Source of the DNA: Prevotellaceae bacterium UBA4301 | Lineage (GTDB): Bacteria > Bacteroidota > Bacteroidia > Bacteroidales > Bacteroidaceae | Direction of reading: 5' to 3' | Assembly (NCBI GenBank): GCA_002395775.1 | Contig: DGUV01000002.1 | Location: 487 to 32,945, forward strand | DNA length: 32,459 nt | In this document: positions 23,824 through 30,113 of the stretch, one piece after another | Numbering within the stretch: the stretch's first letter is position 1 | How the letters are laid out: the number at the start of each line of letters is the position of its first letter | The notes under the pieces: model-generated | What the model was told of the DNA's origin: nothing | The model's database searches: none | What the model saw: only the letters and a program-made list of their open reading frames with translations | Program-made: the position numbers and the translations under genes

Positions 23824-24432
23824 ATGTTTTCAGGAATCGTAGAAGAAACCGCCCGCGTGGTGGCTATTGAGAAGGAATTGGACAACCTGCACTTCACCCT
23901 GACTTGCTCGTTTGTCGGAGAGTTGAAGATTGATCAGAGCGTGGCCCACAATGGAGTGTGCCTGACCGTGGTGCGCCTGACCGACGACACCTATACTGTC
24001 ACGGCCATGCGTGAGACGCTTGAGCGTTCCAACCTGGGTCTGCTGCGTGTGGGCGACGAGGTGAACGTGGAGCGCTCCATGATGATGAACGGCCGGCTGG
24101 ACGGCCACATCGTGCAGGGTCACGTCGATACCACAGCCCGCTGCATTAGCCTTGAGGACCAGCAAGGGAGCTACGTCTTCCGCTTCCGTTACGAAGCCTC
24201 CAAGGAGATGGCCCGCAGGGGTTATGTCACGGTGGATAAGGGGAGCGTGACGGTCAACGGCGTGAGCCTTACCGTATGCCGCCCCGACGACGACAGCTTT
24301 GAGGTGTGCATCATTCCCTACACCTTCGACAATACCAATTTCCACGACATCAAGGTGGGTTCGGTGGTCAACTTGGAGTTCGACATCATTGGCAAGTACC
24401 TGAGCCGCATGATGCAGTATGTCCATGACTAA
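23824..24432 (+). CDS. ribE: Riboflavin synthase alpha chain
   Basis: 202 aa from ATG at 23824. It dismutates two molecules of 6,7-dimethyl-8-ribityllumazine to riboflavin. The MFSGIVEE start is diagnostic. Two tandem lumazine-binding barrels are visible: the first with VAHNGVCLTVVRL and MRETLERSNL, the second beginning DGHIVQGHVDTTARCISL and with VTVNGVSLTVCR. The C-terminal helix that drives trimer formation (VVNLEFDIIGKYLSRMMQY) is present, and length is normal. It overlaps the following HAD phosphatase gene. The other riboflavin genes are not in the window, and no FMN riboswitch precedes it. Confidence 0.97.
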   Translation: MFSGIVEETARVVAIEKELDNLHFTLTCSFVGELKIDQSVAHNGVCLTVVRLTDDTYTVTAMRETLERSNLGLLRVGDEVNVERSMMMNGRLDGHIVQGHVDTTARCISLEDQQGSYVFRFRYEASKEMARRGYVTVDKGSVTVNGVSLTVCRPDDDSFEVCIIPYTFDNTNFHDIKVGSVVNLEFDIIGKYLSRMMQYVHD

Positions 24433-25069
24433 GGCCATCATCTTCGACCTCGACGGCACGCTCACCTACACCCTCCAGGACCTCTGCAACAGCACCAACC
24501 ACGCCCTGCGCCAGATGGGTTGGCCCGAGCGCTCGCTGGCCGAGGTGCGCCAGATGGTGGGCAACGGGGTGAGGACGCTCATCCGCAGGGCCGTGCCTCA
24601 GGGTGTCAGCGAGGCCGATTTCGAGCTTTGCTTTGCCCACTTCCGCCAGCACTATCTCCTTCATTGTCAGGACAACACCAGCCTCTATCCCGGCGTGGAC
24701 GAAATGCTGCAGGCCGTACATCGGCGGGGACTCAGGACAGCCATCGTCAGCAACAAACTTCAAGCAGGTGTCGATGAGCTGTATGAGACCTACTTCCGAG
24801 GCGTCATAGACGTGGCCATAGGTCAGCGCGAAGGTGTGCCTTTGAAGCCGGCCCCCGATATGGTGGAACTTGCTCTCAGTCAACTCGGTGCCAACAAAGG
24901 CGAGACCGTCTATGTGGGCGATTCGGAGGTCGATGTTCAGACAGCCCGTAATTCAGGTCTCCGCTGCATATCCTGCCTCTGGGGTTTCCGCGATCGCGAA
25001 CAGCTGGAAGCAGCTGGAGCAACGCAGTTTATTTGTCATCCCAGCCAATTATTGTCCCTGTGCTTTTAA
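24419..25069 (+). CDS. gph: HAD phosphatase, phosphoglycolate phosphatase-like
   Basis: 216 aa from ATG at 24419 (14-nt overlap with ribE) or 214 aa from ATG at 24425 (8-nt overlap). The HAD motifs are all present: motif I FDLDGTLTYT, motif II IVSNK, the motif III Lys in PLKPAPDMV, and motif IV YVGDSEVDVQTARNSG. An alpha-helical C1 cap lies between motifs I and II (NHALRQMGW ... MLQAV), as in Gph and PGMB-type enzymes. It likely removes phosphate from 2-phosphoglycolate, but in a riboflavin context a phosphatase acting on a pyrimidine intermediate of flavin synthesis is another option, since that step uses promiscuous HAD enzymes. I favour the Gph assignment on sequence and leave the substrate open. 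Confidence 0.85.
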   Translation: MSMTKAIIFDLDGTLTYTLQDLCNSTNHALRQMGWPERSLAEVRQMVGNGVRTLIRRAVPQGVSEADFELCFAHFRQHYLLHCQDNTSLYPGVDEMLQAVHRRGLRTAIVSNKLQAGVDELYETYFRGVIDVAIGQREGVPLKPAPDMVELALSQLGANKGETVYVGDSEVDVQTARNSGLRCISCLWGFRDREQLEAAGATQFICHPSQLLSLCF

Positions 25070-25112
25070 TAATAGTGTCCTTGTCCGAACTTTGTAAATT
25101 ATTATTGGCGTG

Positions 25113-25814
25113 ATGAAGAAAATACTGTTTGGGTTGCTATTCATGGCCCTAACCATGACGGCACAAGAACGGCTAATTAAATATGACATTGAAACGAAGA
25201 CCAGTCATAGCGGTTTACTCTTTAAACTATATGATGGAGAACGCCAACGGTTATTGGTTCCGAAATATGCGGAATTTTTATGTCAAATCAGGCCAGCTTT
25301 TTACGCAGAGAGCTCATTGAGTTATGATTCGGTAAATCATGAGTTGGTTTTTGTCGAGGCGGATACTTCTATTTGGTCTCGTGTTTATGGAGCAACTCAT
25401 AAACATAAGTATGACAAAGAACAATCAAAAAAAATGGGAATGAAAGTATACAAAGAAGTCCCTTTGAAGAAAGCCAAGCGTTATAGGGCACCAAAGACAA
25501 GGCAGTGGCGACTCGCTGTTTCGGATGAGTTGGCCAATGATTTGGTTCTGCTGATTCGTCGAGCAGTAACCACGTCGGGTGAGCGGGACATGCGTAATGC
25601 CATTCTTGATGGATGTACATGGGAATATGTTATTGACGGCCATCATGCCCAAACGAATAAGACTCCATCGCCTCGACTTGATGGAACCTCGAATGTTGAC
25701 CGACTAATCAATCTTACTCTTAACTTGCGAGATGCCATACGTAGTGGCGATAGAATCTCCATAGAGAAACTTCATCCTGAAATTAATGCTCTCAACCAAT
25801 TATTTTCAAAATAG
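25113..25814 (+). CDS. Secreted protein of unknown function
   Basis: 233 aa from ATG at 25113 (a GTG one codon earlier is less likely). The N-terminus MKKILFGLLFMALTMTAQ is a type I signal peptide, so the mature protein should be periplasmic or secreted. It contains a basic middle stretch (KEVPLKKAKRYRAPKTRQW), a conserved-looking ILDGCTWEYVIDGHHAQTN segment and a helical C-terminus. No enzyme motif is seen. Similar 'DGxxWEYxxxG' proteins occur singly in Bacteroidales genomes, from memory, without a known role. Base composition is visibly more AT-rich than ribE and aspS on either side, and codon use is less biased, which fits an acquired or weakly expressed gene. Confidence 0.65.
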   Translation: MKKILFGLLFMALTMTAQERLIKYDIETKTSHSGLLFKLYDGERQRLLVPKYAEFLCQIRPAFYAESSLSYDSVNHELVFVEADTSIWSRVYGATHKHKYDKEQSKKMGMKVYKEVPLKKAKRYRAPKTRQWRLAVSDELANDLVLLIRRAVTTSGERDMRNAILDGCTWEYVIDGHHAQTNKTPSPRLDGTSNVDRLINLTLNLRDAIRSGDRISIEKLHPEINALNQLFSK

Positions 25815-25912
25815 GCACTTGGAAGAGGGCTGTTACATGTCCATATTGATTAAGCTTTTATTTGGGAAAGCAAAAAATGCAGGACGGATGAAATAATTTC
25901 AAAAAAAAAACG

Positions 25913-25920
25913 TAAATTTG
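25913..25920 (+). promoter_or_regulatory. -7 promoter box of aspS
   Basis: TAAATTTG fits TAnnTTTG, giving a leader of about 47 nt before aspS. A 13-bp perfect palindrome, TGAAATAATTTCA (25889-25901), covers the place where the -33 box should be, and a ten-A run follows it. The rest of the 157-bp gap (25815-25971) shows nothing else identifiable. Confidence 0.5.
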
Positions 25921-25971
25921 CAACTTGTTAACACATTATAAAGCGAAATCGTAAATTGTCAGATTATAAAT

Positions 25972-27732
25972 ATGTATAGAACAAAAACCTGTGGCGAGCT
26001 TCGGCTGGCCAATGTTGGAGAGAGCGTGACCCTGAGCGGATGGGTGCAGCGCACCAGGAAGATGGGCGGCATGACCTTTGCCGACCTGCGCGACCGCTAC
26101 GGTATCACTCAGTTAGTGTTTGATGAGCAGACCGATGCTGCCCTGTGCGAGCGGGCCAACAAGATGGGCCGCGAGTGGGTCATCCAGGTGGTGGGCGAGG
26201 TGAGCGAGCGTCAGTCCAAGAACCAGAACCTGCCCACTGGCGACATCGAAATCATAGTTCGCCAGCTCGTTGTGTTGAACGAGGCCCAGACGCCCCCCTT
26301 CACCATCGAGGACCAGAGCGACGGCGGCGACGACCTCCGCATGAAGTACCGCTATCTCGACCTGCGCCGTTCCTGCGTCCGCAAGAACCTGGAACTGCGC
26401 CACAAGTTTGCCTTCGAGGTGCGCCGCTATCTCGACCAGCAGGGCTTCATGGAGATTGAGACCCCCGTACTGGTCAACTCCACTCCCGAGGGTGCCCGCG
26501 ACTTTGTTGTCCCCAGCCGCATGAATCCCGGTCAGTTCTACGCTCTGCCGCAGAGCCCGCAGACGCTGAAGCAGCTTCTCATGGTGGCAGGCATGGACCG
26601 CTACTTCCAGATTGTGAAGTGCTTCCGCGACGAAGACCTGCGCGCCGACCGCCAGCCCGAGTTCACCCAGATAGACTGCGAAATGTCGTTCGTAGAGCAG
26701 GAGGACATCCTGCAGATGTTCGAGGGCATGAGCCGCCACCTCTTCAAGACCATTCTCGGTATCGACATTCCCACGCTGCCCCGCATGACCTGGGCCGATG
26801 CCATGAAGTACTATGGCTCCGACAAGCCCGACACCCGCTTCGGCATGAAGTTTGTCGAACTCATGGACGTGCTGAAGGGCACCGGCGAATTCTCCGTCTT
26901 CAACGAGGCCGAGTACATCGGCGGCATCCTCTGTGAGGGACAGGCCACCTACACCCGCAAGCAGCTCGACCAGCTGACCGACTTCGTGCGCCGTCCGCAG
27001 ATTGGTGCCAAGGGCCTCGTCTATGCCCGCGTCGGCGAGGACGGAAGCGTCAAGTCCAGTGTCGACAAGTTCTACCAGCCCGAGGTGCTCGACCGCCTGA
27101 AGCAGGCCATGCAGGCCAAGCCCGGCGACCTCATCCTCATCATCTCCGGCCCCGACACCCTGAAGGCTCGCAAGCAGCTGTGCGAACTCCGCCTCGAGAT
27201 GGGCACTCGCATGGGCCTGCGCCCCAAGGACAAGTTCTCCTGCCTCTGGGTCATCGACTTCCCCATGTACGAGTGGAGCGACGAGGAGCAGCGCCTCATG
27301 GCCATGCACCATCCCTTCACCTCGCCCAAGCCCGAGGACATACCCCTCCTGGATACCGACCCTGCCTCCGTGCGCGCCAATGCCTACGACATGGTCATCA
27401 ACGGCGTCGAGGTGGGCGGCGGCAGCATTCGTATCCACGATGCCAAGCTCCAGCAGAAGATATTCGAGATTCTGGGCTTCACGCCCGAACAGGCTCAGCA
27501 GAAGTTCGGCTTCCTGATGAATGCCTTCAAGTACGGCGCTCCCCCTCACGGAGGTCTTGCCTACGGACTCGACCGCTTCGTCAGCCTCTTTGCCCAGCTC
27601 GACTCGATTCGCGACTGCATCGCCTTCCCCAAGAACAATTCCGGTCGCGACGTCATGCTCGACGCCCCAGGCATTATCGACCAGAGCCAGCTCGACGAAC
27701 TGCACCTCCAAGTCGCCCTGCCCAAGGAATAG
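25972..27732 (+). CDS. aspS: Aspartate-tRNA ligase
   Basis: 586 aa from ATG at 25972. Class IIb synthetase that charges tRNA-Asp. The N-terminal OB-fold anticodon domain is TLSGWVQRTRKMGGMTFADLRDRYG in form; the catalytic core has motif 1 (GFMEIETPVLVNSTPEGARDF), the QSPQTLKQLLM segment, motif 2 (FRDEDLRADRQPEFTQIDCEMSF) and motif 3 (GGLAYGLDRFVSLFAQLDSIRD). A bacterial GAD insertion lies at about 285-420. The codon choice is extremely biased to C-ending codons (GAC, CTC, CGC, AAG), making the gene more GC-rich than its neighbours and producing long false ORFs on the other strand. A strong terminator follows. Confidence 0.97.
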   Translation: MYRTKTCGELRLANVGESVTLSGWVQRTRKMGGMTFADLRDRYGITQLVFDEQTDAALCERANKMGREWVIQVVGEVSERQSKNQNLPTGDIEIIVRQLVVLNEAQTPPFTIEDQSDGGDDLRMKYRYLDLRRSCVRKNLELRHKFAFEVRRYLDQQGFMEIETPVLVNSTPEGARDFVVPSRMNPGQFYALPQSPQTLKQLLMVAGMDRYFQIVKCFRDEDLRADRQPEFTQIDCEMSFVEQEDILQMFEGMSRHLFKTILGIDIPTLPRMTWADAMKYYGSDKPDTRFGMKFVELMDVLKGTGEFSVFNEAEYIGGILCEGQATYTRKQLDQLTDFVRRPQIGAKGLVYARVGEDGSVKSSVDKFYQPEVLDRLKQAMQAKPGDLILIISGPDTLKARKQLCELRLEMGTRMGLRPKDKFSCLWVIDFPMYEWSDEEQRLMAMHHPFTSPKPEDIPLLDTDPASVRANAYDMVINGVEVGGGSIRIHDAKLQQKIFEILGFTPEQAQQKFGFLMNAFKYGAPPHGGLAYGLDRFVSLFAQLDSIRDCIAFPKNNSGRDVMLDAPGIIDQSQLDELHLQVALPKE

Positions 27733-27763
27733 GGTAGGAATGTCGATTAGGACATACACAAAT

Positions 27764-27806
27764 CAGGGGCTCTCCGCAAGTGTCGGGAGCCCCTGGATTC
27801 GTTTTT
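27764..27806 (+). terminator. Intrinsic terminator of aspS
   Basis: CAGGGGCTCTC (27764-27774) pairs with GGGAGCCCCTG (27785-27795) through one wobble; a run of five T residues follows after GATTCG. The rest of the gap to 27877 shows no further feature. Confidence 0.8.
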
Positions 27807-27877
27807 AGTGTGTCCTTCTTCCCGCTTGCGCGGTCTTCTTGATTAGCCATCAAAAAAGAAAAGAAAATATCTCCCTC

Positions 27878-28327
27878 TTAACTCTTTTTGCTGAGCCGTT
27901 CGTGCATGGCTTTCAGGCGCTCAAGTTCCTCCGTGAGTTGGTCCAGTCTTTCCTGCCGTTCTGTGGCAGAGGTCTCGCGCAGGAATTCCTCCAGTTCCTC
28001 GTCTTCGATTTCGTCTTTCAGGTCTTCGATTTCATCCTCCAAGTCGTAGATTTCGTCTTCCAGATCCTCCTCCAGTTCCTCGTCTTGGTCGTCCAAGGTG
28101 CCGAGTACGGGCTTTGTGGGACTGCCCAGGGGCTCTTGGGGCTGCACTTTCGTTGGCTCCCCTCCGCCTGATGAGGTGAATAGCCACACTATGCCCAGCA
28201 CGAAGACGAGGGCATAGAAGATGAGTATCCGCCAGCCAAAAACTAATGCGCTAAAGACAACTACCACAAGGAATAACATCACTCTGGGGAAGTAGAAGCA
28301 CAGAATCTTGATAAGATAGTCGAACAT
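27878..28327 (-). CDS. Small membrane protein with acidic coiled coil, function unknown
   Basis: 149 aa from ATG at 28325-28327. Two neighbouring hydrophobic segments (about residues 14-33, PRVMLFLVVVVFSALVFGW, and 34-51, ILIFYALVFVLGIVWLF) are followed by a Gly/Pro-rich linker and a strongly acidic heptad-like region (about 80-135) with repeated EDEI/LEDEI blocks and Leu or Ile at regular steps, then a more mixed helix ending in KAMHERLSKKS. It should be an inner-membrane hairpin with a negatively charged cytoplasmic coiled coil, able to dimerise. No family is recognised. A good promoter lies upstream, and beyond that an array of three palindromes at 28410-28471. Confidence 0.7.
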   Translation of the reverse strand: MFDYLIKILCFYFPRVMLFLVVVVFSALVFGWRILIFYALVFVLGIVWLFTSSGGGEPTKVQPQEPLGSPTKPVLGTLDDQDEELEEDLEDEIYDLEDEIEDLKDEIEDEELEEFLRETSATERQERLDQLTEELERLKAMHERLSKKS

Positions 28328-28353
28328 GGCGTGGCGCGTTAAGGTTTACGAGG

Positions 28354-28385
28354 CAAATTTAAGAAATCCTGCTGAAAAGGACAAC
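28354..28385 (-). promoter_or_regulatory. Promoter of the acidic coiled-coil protein gene
   Basis: Minus-strand TAAATTTG (28354-28361) fits TAnnTTTG, with GTTG (28382-28385) 20 bp upstream. The leader is about 22 nt. Confidence 0.6.
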
Positions 28386-28409
28386 TCTTTGAAGGAATTT
28401 TATTCCCTT

Positions 28410-28471
28410 TGTGCCATTGATGGCACAGCCCTGTGCCACTTGTGGCACGACTCCGTGCCATTGATGGCACA
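28410..28471. repeat. Array of three palindromes with an exact 22-bp period
   Basis: Three 18-bp units start at 28410, 28432 and 28454. Each has the form GTGCCA-4 nt-TGGCAC, with outer T/A or C/A bases: units one and three share TTGA in the centre, unit two has CTTG. The spacers are 4 bp (GCCC and ACTC). The array ends 26 bp before the rlmD stop codon and begins 25 bp upstream of the -33 box of the coiled-coil gene. It may be a set of operator sites on one face of the helix, or three short hairpins in the rlmD 3' untranslated RNA. Confidence 0.75.
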
Positions 28472-28496
28472 ACCGTCTTTTCCAATGATGAAGTTG

Positions 28497-30002
28497 TCAC
28501 CCTCTCCGCTCCAGCAGGACTACGTTCTCGACGTGCTGGGTGTGGGGGAACATATCGACGGGCTGAATCTTCAGTACCCGGTAGGCCTCGTCCAAGAGCT
28601 GGAGGTCGCGTGCCTGCGTGGCGGGGTTGCAGGAGACATAGACTATCCTGCGGGGGGCGGCGCGGAGGATGGTCTGGACAACGTCGGCATGCATGCCTGC
28701 GCGAGGGGGGTCGGTGATGATGATGTCGGGGCGGCCGTGTTCGTGGATGAACTCGTCGGTGAGGATGTCCTTCATGTCGCCGGCAAAGAAGTGGGTGTTG
28801 GTGATGCCGTTGAGCTGGGAGTTCTCCTTGGCATCCTCTATGGCTTCGGGCACGTACTCGATGCCGATGACCTTGCGCGCCTGGCGTGCCACGAAGTTGG
28901 CAATGGTGCCTGTTCCCGTATACAAGTCGTAGATGAGGGGCTTCTCGGCATTCTCTGCGTCCTCTGTCTTCTCTGTGCCCTCTGTGCTCAATAACGCAAA
29001 GTCGCGGGCAACCTTGTAGAGCTCGTGGGCCTGCTCGGTGTTGGTCTGGTAGAAACTCTTGGGGCCTACCTTGAAGCGGAGGTCCTCCATGAGTTCGTAG
29101 ATGTAGGGGGTGCCGCAGTAGCAGCGGACGTCCAGGTCTCCGAAGGTGTCGTTGCACTTGGGGTTATAGACGTACATGAGGCTCGAAATCTGGGGAAACT
29201 GCTGGTGCATGGCTTCCATGAGGGCCATGGCTTCGGGGCGGTTGAAGAGACTCTCCGTGCGACATTCCTCCTCGGCGGCTTCGCGGCTGGCTTCGACGTG
29301 GGCCTTGGGACCGAACTGGAGGGTGGCCATCCACTGGCCCGAGAGGGAGTTGCGCAGGATGAGCCCGCGCAGGAGCCCCTGCTGGGCGCGAAGGTCGTAG
29401 AAGGTGAGCCCGTGATCGGTGGCATACTGGAAGAGCCAGTTGCGTATGTCGTTGTTCAGAGGGTCCATAAGGCTGCAGGAGGTGATGGGCAGCACCTTGT
29501 CGAAGGCTCCGCTAATGTGGAATCCTATACCGGGGTGGAAGGGTTCGCCTTGGCGCATTTGTTCCCAGGTGAGCCACTGCTTGTCGGAGCAGGCGAAGTC
29601 CAGCTTGTTGCGGTACTGGCTCGTCTTGCGGCTGCCCAGAATGGGCTGGCAGGGAGGCAGTTCCACCTTGCCTATGCGTTCCAGGGCATCCATTACCTGC
29701 TTCTGCTTCCAGCGCAACTGTTCGTCGTAGGGCAGCATCTGCCACTTGCAGCCGCCGCAAACACCAAAGTGGGGGCAGAAGGGCTCGGTGCGCCGTTCGC
29801 TGTACTTGTGGAACCTGACGGCCTCTGCCTCGGCATAGTGGTGCTTCTTCTTGCGGAGTTGCAGGTCAACAACGTCGCCAGGCACCACCCAAGGCACGAA
29901 TACCACAAGGTCATCGACTCTCACCAAGGCCTTGCCCTCGGCGGCCACATCGGTTATCTCAACTTGCTCCAGAAGGGGCAGTTCTTTTCGTTTTCGACTC
30001 AT
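28497..30002 (-). CDS. rlmD: 23S rRNA (uracil-5-)-methyltransferase RlmD/RumA family
   Basis: 501 aa from ATG at 30000-30002; 21 in-frame codons upstream run over the promoter. It transfers methyl from SAM to C5 of a uracil in 23S rRNA. The N-terminal TRAM domain (about 10-65, VEITDVAAEGKALVRVDDLVVFVPWVVPGDVV) is followed by the iron-sulfur Cys set CPHFGVCGGC (Cys76, Cys82, Cys85) and a later Cys in LDFACSDKQ. The SAM fold starts at FYQTNTEQAHELY and YDLYTGTGTIANF, then TDPPRAGMH and the catalytic Cys458 in YVSCNPATQA; the general-base Glu is in HVENVVLLER. Between the two halves of the SAM region sits a linker of five T/A-E-x triplets (340-354) encoded by a 9-bp repeat. Members also methylate tRNA in some clades. 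Confidence 0.93.
   Translation of the reverse strand: MSRKRKELPLLEQVEITDVAAEGKALVRVDDLVVFVPWVVPGDVVDLQLRKKKHHYAEAEAVRFHKYSERRTEPFCPHFGVCGGCKWQMLPYDEQLRWKQKQVMDALERIGKVELPPCQPILGSRKTSQYRNKLDFACSDKQWLTWEQMRQGEPFHPGIGFHISGAFDKVLPITSCSLMDPLNNDIRNWLFQYATDHGLTFYDLRAQQGLLRGLILRNSLSGQWMATLQFGPKAHVEASREAAEEECRTESLFNRPEAMALMEAMHQQFPQISSLMYVYNPKCNDTFGDLDVRCYCGTPYIYELMEDLRFKVGPKSFYQTNTEQAHELYKVARDFALLSTEGTEKTEDAENAEKPLIYDLYTGTGTIANFVARQARKVIGIEYVPEAIEDAKENSQLNGITNTHFFAGDMKDILTDEFIHEHGRPDIIITDPPRAGMHADVVQTILRAAPRRIVYVSCNPATQARDLQLLDEAYRVLKIQPVDMFPHTQHVENVVLLERRG
28941..28985 (-). repeat. Five 9-bp repeat units inside rlmD
   Basis: Read on the coding strand, five 9-nt units of the form ACAGAGxxx follow one another (ACAGAGGGC, ACAGAGAAG, ACAGAGGAC, GCAGAGAAT, GCCGAGAAG). 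They encode T-E-G, T-E-K, T-E-D, A-E-N and A-E-K. The word matches the CACAGAG-type repeat seen, from memory, between genes in many bacterial genomes. Confidence 0.7.
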
Positions 30003-30020
30003 AATGTTTTGTTTGTGGTG

Positions 30021-30028
30021 CAAAGGTA
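30021..30028 (-). promoter_or_regulatory. -7 promoter box of rlmD
   Basis: Minus-strand TACCTTTG fits TAnnTTTG, 18 bp before the ATG at 30002. No matching -33 box at 19-20 bp. Confidence 0.45.
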
Positions 30029-30072
30029 CGAATTTATCGGCAAACCGACGCTCCCCCTTGCACATTATTTCC

Positions 30073-30080
30073 TATCTTTG
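30073..30080 (+). promoter_or_regulatory. -7 promoter box of the GH97 gene
   Basis: TATCTTTG fits TAnnTTTG, 33 bp before the ATG at 30114. No -33 box at the usual distance. It is divergent from the rlmD promoter. Confidence 0.5.
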
Positions 30081-30113
30081 TGGCAAGAATAATGTAAACA
30101 GACAAGATTAGGT

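Noticed and set aside
26113..27759. 548-residue open frame on the minus strand opposite aspS
   Set aside because: It is a product of the strong C-ending codon bias of aspS, which removes stops on the other strand. Its translation is Leu/Ala/Val/His-rich with no motif, and aspS is certain.
28410..28471. CRISPR-like reading of the 22-bp repeat array
   Set aside because: Only three units, the spacers are 4 bp, the unit is itself a palindrome, and there are no cas genes.
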